From: Desulfamplus sp.
GTDB taxonomy: Bacteria > Desulfobacterota > Desulfobacteria > Desulfobacterales > Desulfobacteraceae
Reading direction: 5' to 3'
DNA length: 64,000 nucleotides
Assembly (NCBI GenBank): GCA_015232555.1
Contig: JADFZJ010000006.1
Location: 17,272-81,271 of the forward strand
Shown here: positions 52,243 to 61,949 of the stretch, one piece after another
Numbering within the stretch: the first letter of the stretch is position 1
Layout: each line of letters opens with the position of its first letter
Notes under the pieces: generated by a model
Seen by the model: only the letters and a program-made list of their open reading frames with translations
Databases searched by the model: none
Told to the model about the DNA's origin: nothing
Position numbers and translations under genes: made by a program

Positions 52243-53712
52243 ATGAAATTTGTAATCATTGGAGGAGATGCAGCAGGAATGAGTGCTGCAAGCAGGGCAA
52301 AAAGAAATAATCCTCAGATGGAGGTAACTGTCTTAGAAAAAACTCAAGATGTCTCATACAGTGCATGTGGTATGCCCTATAACATCGCTGACCCTTTACG
52401 GGATATGGACGATCTGATTGTAAGAAAAGCAGATGTTTTCAGACAAAAAAACGGGATAAATCTTCTTACAGGACATAGAGTTGATAAGATCGATCCTGTT
52501 GCTAAAACAGTCTCTGGTGTCATTATCCCCTGTTCTACTTCTTTTTCTGATTTAGATAATACAAATTGCACCAATAGCAATCAAACCGAGGGTTATCAAA
52601 AATTTTCATATCCATTTGACAAGCTACTTATTGCAACAGGAGCAACACCATTAATTCCAAATATTGAAGGTGTCAATCTTGAAGGTGTCATGCCTCTTAA
52701 GAGCCTTGAGCATGGAAGAGTAATCAAATCTTTTATTAACTCTAATTTATATTCAAAGCCTGTAAAAAAAGCTGTAATAATAGGCATGGGATACATAGGT
52801 CTTGAGATGTGCGAAGCATTAAGGGCACGCTCAATTGAAGTAGCTATGGTTAAACCGAGCAGCCGTTTTTTACCTTGGATGGTATCAGAGCTTGCAGATG
52901 TTGTAAAACAAGAACTTAATACAAATAGTATCAAAATATATAGCGGTTATGATATTCAAAGAGTTGTGCAAGCTGATAAGAATGAGAATAAAAAAGCTCA
53001 AAGCAATGGAGGCAGCCCCCTTGCTGTTATATGCAAAAACTTAAGCTCAAGTGAAGATTTAACCTTAGATGCTGATATTGTTATTGTGGCTTCTGGTGTT
53101 AAGCCGTGCAGTCAACTTGCTGTAGAGGCGGGGCTTGAAACAGGTATATCAGGTGAGATATCAGTTGATAAGGCTCTTCAAACCTCAGATGATAATATCT
53201 ACGCAGCAGGAGACTGTGCTGATGCCTTTCATATTGTAACTGGCACAAAGTGCTGGATTCCATTAGCTTTAAGGGCTAATAGGGCAGGATGGGCAGTTGC
53301 AGATAATGTGTGCGGTATTGAGACGTTTCTGCCAGGGGTTGCTGGAACTGCTGTATTTAAGGTGTTTGAACTTCAAGTTGCACGTACAGGACTTACAGTA
53401 AAAGAGGCTCTTAACTCTGGTTTTGATGCAGTTGAGGTGGTAATTCAGACAAGATCAAAGGCACATGCCCACCCTGGTTCTCAGACAATTCATGTTGCAA
53501 TATCAGGAGATAAAAAGACTGGAAGGCTTATCGGAGTTCAGATGGTTGGAAAAGATGGTGTAGCACACCGCATTAATGCAGCGGCTGTAGCACTTCATGC
53601 AAAGATGACAGTAGCAGATTTTGCCCAGACAGATCTTGCTTATGCCCCGCCATTTGGTCCTGTGTGGGATCCGCTTTTGACTGCTGCCAATCAACTTCTC
53701 AAAAAATTATAA
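52243..53712 (+). CDS. FAD-dependent pyridine nucleotide-disulfide oxidoreductase (CoA-disulfide reductase/NADH oxidase-like)
   Basis: A 489-residue flavoprotein. The FAD motif is FVIIGGDAAGMSAASRAKRN and the single redox cysteine lies in VSYSACGMPYNIADP, as in CoA-disulfide reductase, Npsr and NADH oxidase. The NAD(P)H motif is AVIIGMGYIGLEMCEALRAR, and IYAAGDCADAFH is the second FAD contact. The dimerisation domain contains GTAVFKVFELQVARTGLT and ends LAYAPPFGPVWDPLLTAANQ. No rhodanese domain is fused. An insert at about residues 96-120 (SDLDNTNCTNSNQTEGYQKF) lengthens it beyond the usual 440-450. In sulfate reducers such enzymes may reduce polysulfide, CoA-persulfide or oxygen; the substrate is not determined. 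GGGGGC precedes the ATG. Confidence 0.9.
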   Translation: MKFVIIGGDAAGMSAASRAKRNNPQMEVTVLEKTQDVSYSACGMPYNIADPLRDMDDLIVRKADVFRQKNGINLLTGHRVDKIDPVAKTVSGVIIPCSTSFSDLDNTNCTNSNQTEGYQKFSYPFDKLLIATGATPLIPNIEGVNLEGVMPLKSLEHGRVIKSFINSNLYSKPVKKAVIIGMGYIGLEMCEALRARSIEVAMVKPSSRFLPWMVSELADVVKQELNTNSIKIYSGYDIQRVVQADKNENKKAQSNGGSPLAVICKNLSSSEDLTLDADIVIVASGVKPCSQLAVEAGLETGISGEISVDKALQTSDDNIYAAGDCADAFHIVTGTKCWIPLALRANRAGWAVADNVCGIETFLPGVAGTAVFKVFELQVARTGLTVKEALNSGFDAVEVVIQTRSKAHAHPGSQTIHVAISGDKKTGRLIGVQMVGKDGVAHRINAAAVALHAKMTVADFAQTDLAYAPPFGPVWDPLLTAANQLLKKL

Positions 53713-53745
53713 CAGGTAAAAAGCTATCTCCTTACCTGTTTTTTG
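53711..53745 (+). terminator. Rho-independent terminator after the flavoprotein gene
   Basis: AACAGGTAA pairs with TTACCTGTT, followed by a T run, beginning at the stop codon of the gene. Confidence 0.88.
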
Positions 53746-53862
53746 TAATATTCTCTATCGTCAGTTCAAACTCTGGTTTATATGAAAGTCTTTTAACTGA
53801 CTTTTACTTCTCGTTGTGTCAATAATTGCATATCCGTTATATGGGTAATCAATCTATAATGG

Positions 53863-54669
53863 TTACCCCAGCTTATTCTCCTCAAGAGCTTCTTTATGAA
53901 AATCGTATCCAGACAGCCCCTTACCAGACAACGATACATCTGAATCTTCACTGCCATCGCCAAAAAATTCGGGATAAACCTTAATGCACTCTCCAAGAAT
54001 TTGATCAAATGGAAGATCAGCAAAATGTCCACGATCTGCAAGATACTCCATGTGTCGATTTCCTTTAGTGTCAAACTGATGAAACAGCGAATCATTAACA
54101 CCGTCAAACTCTAATGGTTTTATATTAAAATGGGTGCACAAAGTAAGATTAAATGCGGGTGTAGCCTTAACCCACTTGTTGTTGAAAAAAAGCTCAACAT
54201 AACCGTGATACATAAAAACATCAGTTTGCATTAAAGTTCTTAAACGGCTTGTTGATATATGATTTTTAACATCAGCAAAACCAAGCCGTGCAGGAATCCC
54301 CTCAAAACGGGCAACAGCAGCAAGAAGAACAGCTTTTGCAACACAATATCCTGACATTTTTTTGAGTGTAGAACTTGCTTTGAAATTTACCCTATCGTTC
54401 TTGAAATCATAGGGGTCATAACGTATTTCGTCCCTGACAGCGTAGTATAGTGCTATTGCCTTCTGCTTATCGCTGTCTCTGCTGCTGCATCTTATTCGGG
54501 CAAACTGAGCCACTTCTGGGATATCATAATCCATGAAATATGTGGGTTGAAGATAGATTTTCAGCTCTTCTTTTGTTGTTTTCAAATCATCTTCCTTGAT
54601 TATACTTTTGTTTTTGTTATAATTTTGATTACTATTGTCATTAATATAATTATCACTATTATCAGTCAT
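53863..54669 (-). CDS. Transglutaminase-like cysteine protease-fold protein
   Basis: A 268-residue protein with a transglutaminase-like core. The conserved helix is IALYYAVRDEIRYDPYDF. The catalytic Cys is in KMSGYCVAKAVLLAAVARFE, the His in FMYHGYVELFFNNKWVKATP, and the third position is in ATPAFN, where Asn or a nearby acid would complete the triad. The N-terminus is Asn/Lys-rich (NDNSNQNYNKNKS), another low-complexity segment. No signal peptide. It lies 5 bp after the crotonase gene, so it belongs to the megasynthase operon. Its role there is unknown; some such proteins hydrolyse amide or thioester bonds. Confidence 0.8.
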   Translation of the reverse strand: MTDNSDNYINDNSNQNYNKNKSIIKEDDLKTTKEELKIYLQPTYFMDYDIPEVAQFARIRCSSRDSDKQKAIALYYAVRDEIRYDPYDFKNDRVNFKASSTLKKMSGYCVAKAVLLAAVARFEGIPARLGFADVKNHISTSRLRTLMQTDVFMYHGYVELFFNNKWVKATPAFNLTLCTHFNIKPLEFDGVNDSLFHQFDTKGNRHMEYLADRGHFADLPFDQILGECIKVYPEFFGDGSEDSDVSLSGKGLSGYDFHKEALEENKLG

Positions 54670-54674
54670 ATAGT

Positions 54675-55496
54675 TTATTTCCCGGAAAAAACAGGTTTTC
54701 TTTTTTCAACAAACGCAGTAACAGCCTCCATCAGATCATTAGATGGAATGATATTGCTGCTGATTGACGCTACATATTTAAGACCATCATCAATAGATTT
54801 TCCAACTCCATAGTTGAGTACATCTTTTGATGCCTGAACTGCTAAAGGAGACATGGTTGCAATTTCCATTGCCAATGCCGCTGCCCGCTCCATAAGGATA
54901 TCAGGGGTATCATAAACGTCATTGACCAATAAAATCTCCTTTGCACGCCCTGCTGTAATATTACGAGCAGTATATGCAAGCTCACGGGCATGTCCTTGTC
55001 CAACAATAAGAGGGATTCTCTGCAAAACACCTACATCTGCAACAAAGCCGACTGCCGCTTCACGTAAAGAGAAGAGTGCATCTTTTGAGCAAATACGTAT
55101 ATCACAGGCAGTTGCCATATCAAGACCAGCTCCAATACAATATCCATGAATAGCAGCAATTACAGGTTTTCGACACCGCTCAATGCACGACATACTATCT
55201 TGAAGATTATAAATTTTAGAGAGAAGTTTCCATTTAATGCCTCCTTTCTGGCTCTGCTCCATAAGCTCAGGCAACTCTTTGACCATCTCCATAAGATCAA
55301 TGCCAGCAGAGAAGCAGGGTCCTTTGCCAGCAATAATAACTACTCTTATATCAGGGTCTTTATCAAGATCATCAAATATGGGTATGGACTCTTTCCATGC
55401 AGGCGGATTCATGGCATTTTTTTTATCGGGACGATTCAAATACACCCATGCAACTGGAGGCTTTTTATCAACACTGTAAAACTTATAATTATTCAT
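54675..55496 (-). CDS. Crotonase-family protein, dienoyl-CoA isomerase-like
   Basis: A 273-residue enoyl-CoA hydratase/isomerase. The oxyanion hole is formed by GPCFSAGIDLMEM and IHGYCIGAGLDMATACDIRI. The segment FSLREAAVGFVADVGVLQRI contains the Glu and the ADVG Asp typical of delta3,5-delta2,4-dienoyl-CoA isomerase (ECH1), rather than the Glu pair of a hydratase. It is placed 4 bp after the megasynthase gene, so cotranscription is very likely. A double-bond isomerase beside a KS-CLF-AT-DH-DH enzyme could set the position of double bonds in the product, which is an inference from position. Confidence 0.85.
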   Translation of the reverse strand: MNNYKFYSVDKKPPVAWVYLNRPDKKNAMNPPAWKESIPIFDDLDKDPDIRVVIIAGKGPCFSAGIDLMEMVKELPELMEQSQKGGIKWKLLSKIYNLQDSMSCIERCRKPVIAAIHGYCIGAGLDMATACDIRICSKDALFSLREAAVGFVADVGVLQRIPLIVGQGHARELAYTARNITAGRAKEILLVNDVYDTPDILMERAAALAMEIATMSPLAVQASKDVLNYGVGKSIDDGLKYVASISSNIIPSNDLMEAVTAFVEKRKPVFSGK

Positions 55497-55500
55497 GACG

Positions 55501-58500
55501 CTATATTCCTTTTAATTTGTAAGGTTTGGCACTTTCACTCCAAAATAGTTCTATTTCTTTGCGGGACAACCCGACAATTCTCATTCCCATATTTTTGTAA
55601 AGCACAATCCTGTGATCATCAGAAAACATGTGTGCATTTGCAATAACGTATGGTTCATAATTATCTTGACCTGCCCGATTTTTAGTTCGAGTAATGTTCT
55701 GTTTAATAGAGTTAGATTCAACATATTTATATCCAATCTCTTTAATTTCAATCTCATATCGTGCCTTTTTAGTCTGTGTAGTTACAGGACCTCTGCACTT
55801 TAAATCGCTTTCAATACCTTGGATTACATCATAAAAAGGCTCGTCCCGCGTTGATATCCACCCTATTCTCTGGGTAAAAATACGTACGGCATGAGCACAG
55901 CACTCATACATCAAAGTTCCGGGCATGACCATATCATCAACAAAATGGCAGATCAAAAACCAGTCATCAGGATAGATGTCAGCCTCTGCACTGATAAAGC
56001 CCTTTCCAAATCTTCCGCCAGCCGGGTTAAACTCAAGAACCCTATCAATCAGGTGCATTCTGCTGTTATCGTTTATTTTTCCGCCCTGATATATTCTACT
56101 GCCCGGAAGACGTAAATTCTTTCCAAGCAAAATACCATCAAATTGTCTACCAAAACATGCACCAAGCTCTCCTCTTCTTAAACTCTCCACTTGAGAGTCT
56201 GAATAGCTCTCTTTATGAAGTGCTACTACTGGGGAAAACAATGTCTCTTCTGTCTGTTCGATATAATACTTTATTTTATCTCTATTCTCTTTTGTAATAA
56301 TTTCAGTATCTTCTTTTTTCAGGATAATTCCGCCTGAATTTTTAACCTCATCAAGAGTAAAAAAACCAGCACAGCCATCACACATAGAAATAAGAAGCTC
56401 AGGGGTGTTGTCAGCATTGCTAAGATTACTAAAATTATTAGCCAAATCGCTCTTTTTAGATTTGATAAATCCCTTATAGTGAAAAAAGAAGAGATATATC
56501 TCACCCTGCTTTAGGAATCTATCAATCTCAATATGATACTCTATTGTCTCCCCTGGTTCTGGCAGAGTTCTATGAAAGGTTACCTTAGCATCAAGAAGGC
56601 GATAACGCCGTCTGCCTTTAACAACATGATCAATTCCCAACCAAGAACACAAAAAGAGATCAGCCTGTCCAGCTTCGATTGATATTGAGACTGGAGCTTT
56701 TCCGCCGTCCAAATACCAAGCACCCTCTTTTACGTCATGCTGAGTTATGATCTTACCTGACTTTAAAGAGAGCATCTCACCTTGAATATCCATGATTCTA
56801 TCAACAAGCATAAGCGGCTCGTCTGGAAGGCGGACTCTGACATGATAGGTATCAATAATATCAAAAGCCTCTCCAAGCACTTTGCCGGCAGAACCAACAG
56901 CAAACTCCATGCACATATCTCTGTCAAGAAGATGTTTTGTTGATTGTGGAGGTTTTGCTGATTGTGATGATATAGATGATTTTGCTGCTATAACAGCCTC
57001 ATTCTCTATTTGATTTACATTTGGTGGATTTACCTCAATGTATGACAAATTTTCTGGTGGAATATTTACAATATTTGATGCAATGTTGGTTAAACAGGCA
57101 AACTGCTTTTCTAACTCTAACATTGTATTTTCAGAAAATTCTAAAAATTTTGTGTGGGCATCTGCTGTAATTTGTGCACATTGAGCAGCATAATTAAAAA
57201 TATTAGGAATTTCAGGAATATGAGGTATATCAGATACGATCTCATTTGGTTCTTCCTGTAAATTGGATAAATTTACAAGAGATGTATCTTCTATAGATTC
57301 AGCAGATTCAGCCAAATAAGATTTGGACTCTCTGCTCTTTAGAGCTTCCGCATAATCAGCAAGAGTATTAAATGCTCTGATAAGGCTTATCTCCTCATCT
57401 TCCTCTTTTGAGCTTGAAGATAATGAAACAGCAAGATGCTCTTTATCTCCAAGAATTTTTCCTACTGCACGGGTGCAAGATGAGCCGGGTCCAATCTCTA
57501 TAAAAACTCTTACTCCGTCATTCCATGCGTCATTTATAAGCTCTGTGTAGTCAAATCCATAAAGTGCCTGATTTACGATAGAGTCAGCAGTTGCCTCTGT
57601 TTCTGGCGTATATTTTCTGCCTGAAAAACAGCTGTAAAAATCAATATCTTCAGGCGGATTGCACTCAAATCTGTGCAAATCTCTATATTCATCTTCATAC
57701 GCTTTAGCAACTGAGCAGTGAACTGTTACCACGCCGTCAAGATACATTGCTCCGCAGCCAGTCTCTTTGATAAACTCCTCAACCTGTTCGGAACTTCCGC
57801 CGATTACGCACTCATCAGGAGCATTGACAATCAGAAGATATAGTTTGTCATATTTTCCTGATTCATAGGTTTTACCTTGTCCTAACTTATCTACTTGACT
57901 AAATTTATTTGGCTGTCCTGATTTATAAATCTGATTTGATGTAATAGATTGATAAGATTTAATAATACTTTCTACAAAATCTCTGCTTCTATTGACAGCA
58001 GCTACTCGCCAATCTGCTTTTTCATCATCTTGAAGCTGCCACGATTTTCTTGCTGCAATGCACTCTCCAGCAAGTTTTGTGGTAAAAAGATCAGATGCTT
58101 CCATTCTTCTTAACATATCTTCAGGATCGTTCCAGACACGTAAAGAGAACAATCCAGCAGTTTCGCCTAAGCTGTGACCAATGCAGGCATCAGGTTTTAA
58201 CCCAAACTTTTCAGCAACACGGGTCATCAGAACACCAAAAGAGACCTGACCAAAGATCATGTTGTGCGAATGGCTGCTGATATCTTTTGAGGCTCGATCT
58301 TGCCAGCCATATTTCCACGATATCAGCTTTGGATAGTAGATAGATGGCAGCATTCGTTTACTTAAAGATGCACCAGATGCGTCCATATCACGTAAAATAT
58401 CTGCAAACATAACGCCGATTTTACGACCCATTCCAACAAAATGGTTGCCTGAACCGGGATATAAAAAGGCAATTTTACCAGCTTGTTTGAGTTGTTTGAT

Positions 58501-61500
58501 TTTATCGGCGATTTGAGATTGAAACTCTGTCAAATATTTAGATTCTGATTTTATAAAATAATCGTATTTTGACTTTGACAAATAATCATATTTTGAATTT
58601 GCTAAACAATCAGACTTTGAATTTGCTAAATAGTCAGACTTTTTGTTTGAAGAGTAATCAGATGAAATCTTAAGCTCTTCAAGCACAACATGAGAAGCAG
58701 TTCCTTCAGTAGAAGAGATTGAAGCTGCAACCGCTGTCCGTCTATCTTGTAAACTCTCCTTAATCCAGAACGCTGGAAATTTTGGAAAATAAAACGGAGT
58801 CTTACTCAAATCAACGGTGCTGAAATTTGCTGCTTGAGATTGAACTACTGTAGATTGAACGGCTGGAAATTCAAGTGTATTAGATTGAATTGCTGGAGAT
58901 TTCAGTGCAGGAGACTCAAATTTTGCTATCGGAGGAATAATTTGATGATAGATTGCGAGGGCAGATTGAATAATTGAGATTAAACCAGAAACAGCGTGGG
59001 TATCTCCAATAATTGAAGAGCTTGAGCCGATTGCACATGAGAGGGGTGCTGGATTTTTACTCTCTGTTTTTAATGAGTTGTTATCATTAGAAAAGTCAAA
59101 ATCTCTATTTATAATTTTATTAAATACTGATGATTCAATATTATCTTCCAAAGGATCACCGCTGCCGTGTGCCTGATAAAGTCCAATATCAGCGATTGAA
59201 ACACCTGCACAATCAAGAGCGTTTGAAAGAGAGTTAGAGTAAGTTTCTATTGCAGATTGAACTTTCAGAGTCTCATCATCATTAGAATCAAATCTCTTCT
59301 CCAACCCGCCTGAAGCTGTGCCTATACCTTTAATAACAGCGTAAATTTTATCACCATCTTTCTGTGCCTGCTCAAGAGTTTTTAGAACTATTGCAGCCGT
59401 CCCTTCAGATGGAAAAACTCCTTTTGTTCTGCTGTCAAACGGTGCAGATGTTTCATAAGATGATGCGTAATATCTCAATATCCTATTTAAAGTGTCCTGC
59501 CTGACGTCTCCAGCCATATCAACAGAACCGCAAAGAAAGATTTTTGTCTCGCCTCTGCGTAAAGATTCAACGCCAATCTCAAGAGCCTTTATTCCAGATA
59601 ATGCACCAGCAGAGACAGTAAAACACGGTCCGCCAAGTTTAAACTCTCTTGCAACTCTGCTTGCAACAATGCCTCCAAGTGCCCCAAGCGTTCTCTCTGA
59701 TGTGAGAGGCGGATAGTTATTGTCTAAATTTTCGTTTATATTCTTTGAATTGTAGATTTTACTCTCTAACTTATCATTTCTGCTGTCTGACTTGTCATAG
59801 CTGCTGCCTTTATTTTTAGACTCTTTCTCTATGATTCTCCATCTTATGTGAAAATTGGTTGCACCATAATCAAACTCAATTCCAATGGCTGCACCAAAAT
59901 CTGTGCGAAGCTCTCCCTTTTCAGGTCTTGGAGATATTCCAGCATCTTTTATTGCACCCATTGCAGCTTTAAGCATAATCAGGTGTTGTGGCAGCAGATC
60001 ATCTATCTGGTTTGGCGGAATATGAAACTCTCCTGGATATGTGGTCAACGCTTTCATCCAGAGACCATTTGAATTATCGTTAGATGATAAATCTGACAGC
60101 TCATTATTATCTGCAAAGATTGTCTGCTTAAAGCCGTCCAGATTCATTGCAGCAGGAGTGATAACTTCCATTCCAACAATTGCGATAGATAAAGATGAAT
60201 TTGATTGAGACGTTTCAATTTCTTCATCTTGAAACTGTTCGGATAAAATATTTGAATCTGTTGAAACAGGTTGCTTTAATTCATTTGGGCTTGATTTCTC
60301 AGCATCTCCTGACTCTTTTGATTCAGAAAAATAGATTGAAAAATTATCTTTGCAAAACTCCTCAACAAGAATATGAGCATTGATTCCACCAAAACCAAAC
60401 GCACTAACCCCTGCCCGTCTTGCTAAAGATTTATTTTTATCTTTATCTTGCGTCAGAGGCATCGGCTTCCATTCGTCTGGTTCAGTTTGAACATAAAATC
60501 CAGTTGTATAAAGCGGACTGTCTGGAGTTGGTTCGGAAAAATTGAGAGAGGGAGGCAGGAATTTTTCATTGATTGCAATTAAGGTCTTGATAAATCCAGC
60601 AATACCAGCAGCAGTTAAAAGATGACCTGTCATGGATTTTACAGAACCAATAGCACAACCTTGTTTAAATTTTTTTGAACCAAGATTTTTATACGCTGCA
60701 AGATTTTTATCCTCTGCATGGTACTGGGAAACTCCTGAATCTTGAGACAATAGACCAGCATTCTGCCAGACAGATACCATTGATTTAAGCTCTATGTTGT
60801 CGCCAACTGGTGTCGCAGAACCGTGGCACTCAATATATTGAACATCACAAGGAAGCCAGCCAGCACTTGAGTAAGCAGATTGCATTGCACGAATCTGACC
60901 TTCTGAAGCTGGTGCAACAAGATTGCCTTCAATGTCGTTTGACCAGCCTGCACCGCAAATCACGCCGAAAATATGATCTCCGCATGAAACTGCATCTTCA
61001 AGACGCTTCAACACCACAACGCCTGCACCTTCGCCAACAACAAGACCATCTGCATTTTTATCAAACGGCGAACATCTGCCAGACGGAGATAATGCCCTAA
61101 GCTGTGTAAAGCCGATTTGAGTATAAAGAGAGTCTGCACAAGAAACTCCGCCTGCAACCATCATATCAACCCTGCCAGATATAAGCTGTTCAGATGCGAT
61201 TTTTATTGCATAAAGAGAAGATGCACATGCAGCATCAAGCGTAAAACTTCCGCCGCCAAGACCCATTGCCTGAGCAAGAAGGGCAGCAGGAAAAGAGAGC
61301 ATTTTAGCAGCAAGAGCATCAATGTTGGTGATATCAGGAGGAATGCCGATAAAATTCTTATCAGAAATAAAATTCGTATCAGAATGAGAGATTGCACCAT
61401 TGCGGGTATAGCCTCTTTTACCTTCCATGACGATCTGCCAGGCAAGCTCTGATGATTTTGCAGTTGGAAGAGCAATTGCAGCCAGCACAACGCCAGCTCT

Positions 61501-61854
61501 TTTTCTTATCTCCTGATTAGCAAAACATTGGCTTAAGGCTTCTCTTCCTGAATTAAGAACCATCTTGTGAAGAGGGTCAAGCTCAAGCAGCAAATCTTTG
61601 TCCACCAAGAATCCTTCAGGGTCAAACTCAAATCCTGCGACAAGACCTGCCCTTTTAGAGCAGGCTGAATCTGGTCTATAATCTGATGAAATTACATTTT
61701 TAGGGTTTACAATCCAGCGATCATCAGGAATATCAACAATTGACTCTTTTTTTTCCATGATATTGCGTTTAAATTGTTCAAGATTGATTGCACCCGGAAA
61801 TATACCAGACATTCCAACAACAGCAATTTTTTGCATAACCGCTCTTTTATTCAT
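55501..61854 (-). CDS. PUFA-synthase-like megasynthase with KS-CLF-AT-DH-DH domains (PfaC/PfaB-like)
   Basis: A 2117-residue iterative fatty-acid/polyketide synthase. Order: a ketosynthase (about 7-505), active Cys210 in FTLDAACASSLYAIK, His residues in IECHGSATPVGD and KSMTGHLLTAAGI; a chain-length-factor-like KS (about 560-1085) with the Cys lost (FTVSAGALSGIKALEI); an acyltransferase (about 1165-1500) with GHSLGE near residue 1226; and two FabA-type hot-dog dehydratase domains (about 1650-1850 and 1885-2110), e.g. PDEPLMLVDRIMDI and CHFVDDMVMPGTLMYEC. No ACP serine motif, KR or ER domain was found, so a partner must carry the acyl chain. PfaC is KS-CLF-DH-DH; here an AT is inserted, as in thraustochytrid subunit B (KS-CLF-AT). 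Linkers carry Ser/Asn/Lys-rich repeats. The start may be 61854 or the Met at 61836. The crotonase gene follows 4 bp later. Confidence 0.9.
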   Translation of the reverse strand: MNKRAVMQKIAVVGMSGIFPGAINLEQFKRNIMEKKESIVDIPDDRWIVNPKNVISSDYRPDSACSKRAGLVAGFEFDPEGFLVDKDLLLELDPLHKMVLNSGREALSQCFANQEIRKRAGVVLAAIALPTAKSSELAWQIVMEGKRGYTRNGAISHSDTNFISDKNFIGIPPDITNIDALAAKMLSFPAALLAQAMGLGGGSFTLDAACASSLYAIKIASEQLISGRVDMMVAGGVSCADSLYTQIGFTQLRALSPSGRCSPFDKNADGLVVGEGAGVVVLKRLEDAVSCGDHIFGVICGAGWSNDIEGNLVAPASEGQIRAMQSAYSSAGWLPCDVQYIECHGSATPVGDNIELKSMVSVWQNAGLLSQDSGVSQYHAEDKNLAAYKNLGSKKFKQGCAIGSVKSMTGHLLTAAGIAGFIKTLIAINEKFLPPSLNFSEPTPDSPLYTTGFYVQTEPDEWKPMPLTQDKDKNKSLARRAGVSAFGFGGINAHILVEEFCKDNFSIYFSESKESGDAEKSSPNELKQPVSTDSNILSEQFQDEEIETSQSNSSLSIAIVGMEVITPAAMNLDGFKQTIFADNNELSDLSSNDNSNGLWMKALTTYPGEFHIPPNQIDDLLPQHLIMLKAAMGAIKDAGISPRPEKGELRTDFGAAIGIEFDYGATNFHIRWRIIEKESKNKGSSYDKSDSRNDKLESKIYNSKNINENLDNNYPPLTSERTLGALGGIVASRVAREFKLGGPCFTVSAGALSGIKALEIGVESLRRGETKIFLCGSVDMAGDVRQDTLNRILRYYASSYETSAPFDSRTKGVFPSEGTAAIVLKTLEQAQKDGDKIYAVIKGIGTASGGLEKRFDSNDDETLKVQSAIETYSNSLSNALDCAGVSIADIGLYQAHGSGDPLEDNIESSVFNKIINRDFDFSNDNNSLKTESKNPAPLSCAIGSSSSIIGDTHAVSGLISIIQSALAIYHQIIPPIAKFESPALKSPAIQSNTLEFPAVQSTVVQSQAANFSTVDLSKTPFYFPKFPAFWIKESLQDRRTAVAASISSTEGTASHVVLEELKISSDYSSNKKSDYLANSKSDCLANSKYDYLSKSKYDYFIKSESKYLTEFQSQIADKIKQLKQAGKIAFLYPGSGNHFVGMGRKIGVMFADILRDMDASGASLSKRMLPSIYYPKLISWKYGWQDRASKDISSHSHNMIFGQVSFGVLMTRVAEKFGLKPDACIGHSLGETAGLFSLRVWNDPEDMLRRMEASDLFTTKLAGECIAARKSWQLQDDEKADWRVAAVNRSRDFVESIIKSYQSITSNQIYKSGQPNKFSQVDKLGQGKTYESGKYDKLYLLIVNAPDECVIGGSSEQVEEFIKETGCGAMYLDGVVTVHCSVAKAYEDEYRDLHRFECNPPEDIDFYSCFSGRKYTPETEATADSIVNQALYGFDYTELINDAWNDGVRVFIEIGPGSSCTRAVGKILGDKEHLAVSLSSSSKEEDEEISLIRAFNTLADYAEALKSRESKSYLAESAESIEDTSLVNLSNLQEEPNEIVSDIPHIPEIPNIFNYAAQCAQITADAHTKFLEFSENTMLELEKQFACLTNIASNIVNIPPENLSYIEVNPPNVNQIENEAVIAAKSSISSQSAKPPQSTKHLLDRDMCMEFAVGSAGKVLGEAFDIIDTYHVRVRLPDEPLMLVDRIMDIQGEMLSLKSGKIITQHDVKEGAWYLDGGKAPVSISIEAGQADLFLCSWLGIDHVVKGRRRYRLLDAKVTFHRTLPEPGETIEYHIEIDRFLKQGEIYLFFFHYKGFIKSKKSDLANNFSNLSNADNTPELLISMCDGCAGFFTLDEVKNSGGIILKKEDTEIITKENRDKIKYYIEQTEETLFSPVVALHKESYSDSQVESLRRGELGACFGRQFDGILLGKNLRLPGSRIYQGGKINDNSRMHLIDRVLEFNPAGGRFGKGFISAEADIYPDDWFLICHFVDDMVMPGTLMYECCAHAVRIFTQRIGWISTRDEPFYDVIQGIESDLKCRGPVTTQTKKARYEIEIKEIGYKYVESNSIKQNITRTKNRAGQDNYEPYVIANAHMFSDDHRIVLYKNMGMRIVGLSRKEIELFWSESAKPYKLKGI
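58541..58660 (-). repeat. Five 24-bp tandem repeats encoding octapeptides in the megasynthase
   Basis: Five consecutive 24-bp units, e.g. TATTTTGAATTTGCTAAACA then ATCA at 58589-58612, in the linker before the AT domain. On the coding strand they give SDYSSNKK, SDYLANSK, SDCLANSK, YDYLSKSK and YDYFIKSE. A degenerate unit follows (SKYLTEF). The repeat keeps the frame and makes a flexible spacer. Confidence 0.9.
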
Positions 61855-61949
61855 AGTAAAGTTTTATTGTAATTGTAGTATCACAAGGGGAGAGTTGAGG
61901 AGGGGTGAAAAAAACTAAATTAAAGCCAAAATTGAGCTAAACAGTATGT

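Noticed and set aside
55146-55646. 166-aa plus-strand frame across the crotonase gene
   Set aside because: It runs antisense to two well-supported genes and shows no family signature.
56880-57340. ACP domain between AT and DH in the megasynthase
   Set aside because: The linker contains no DSL-type phosphopantetheine serine motif and is low complexity; I conclude no ACP is present in this protein.
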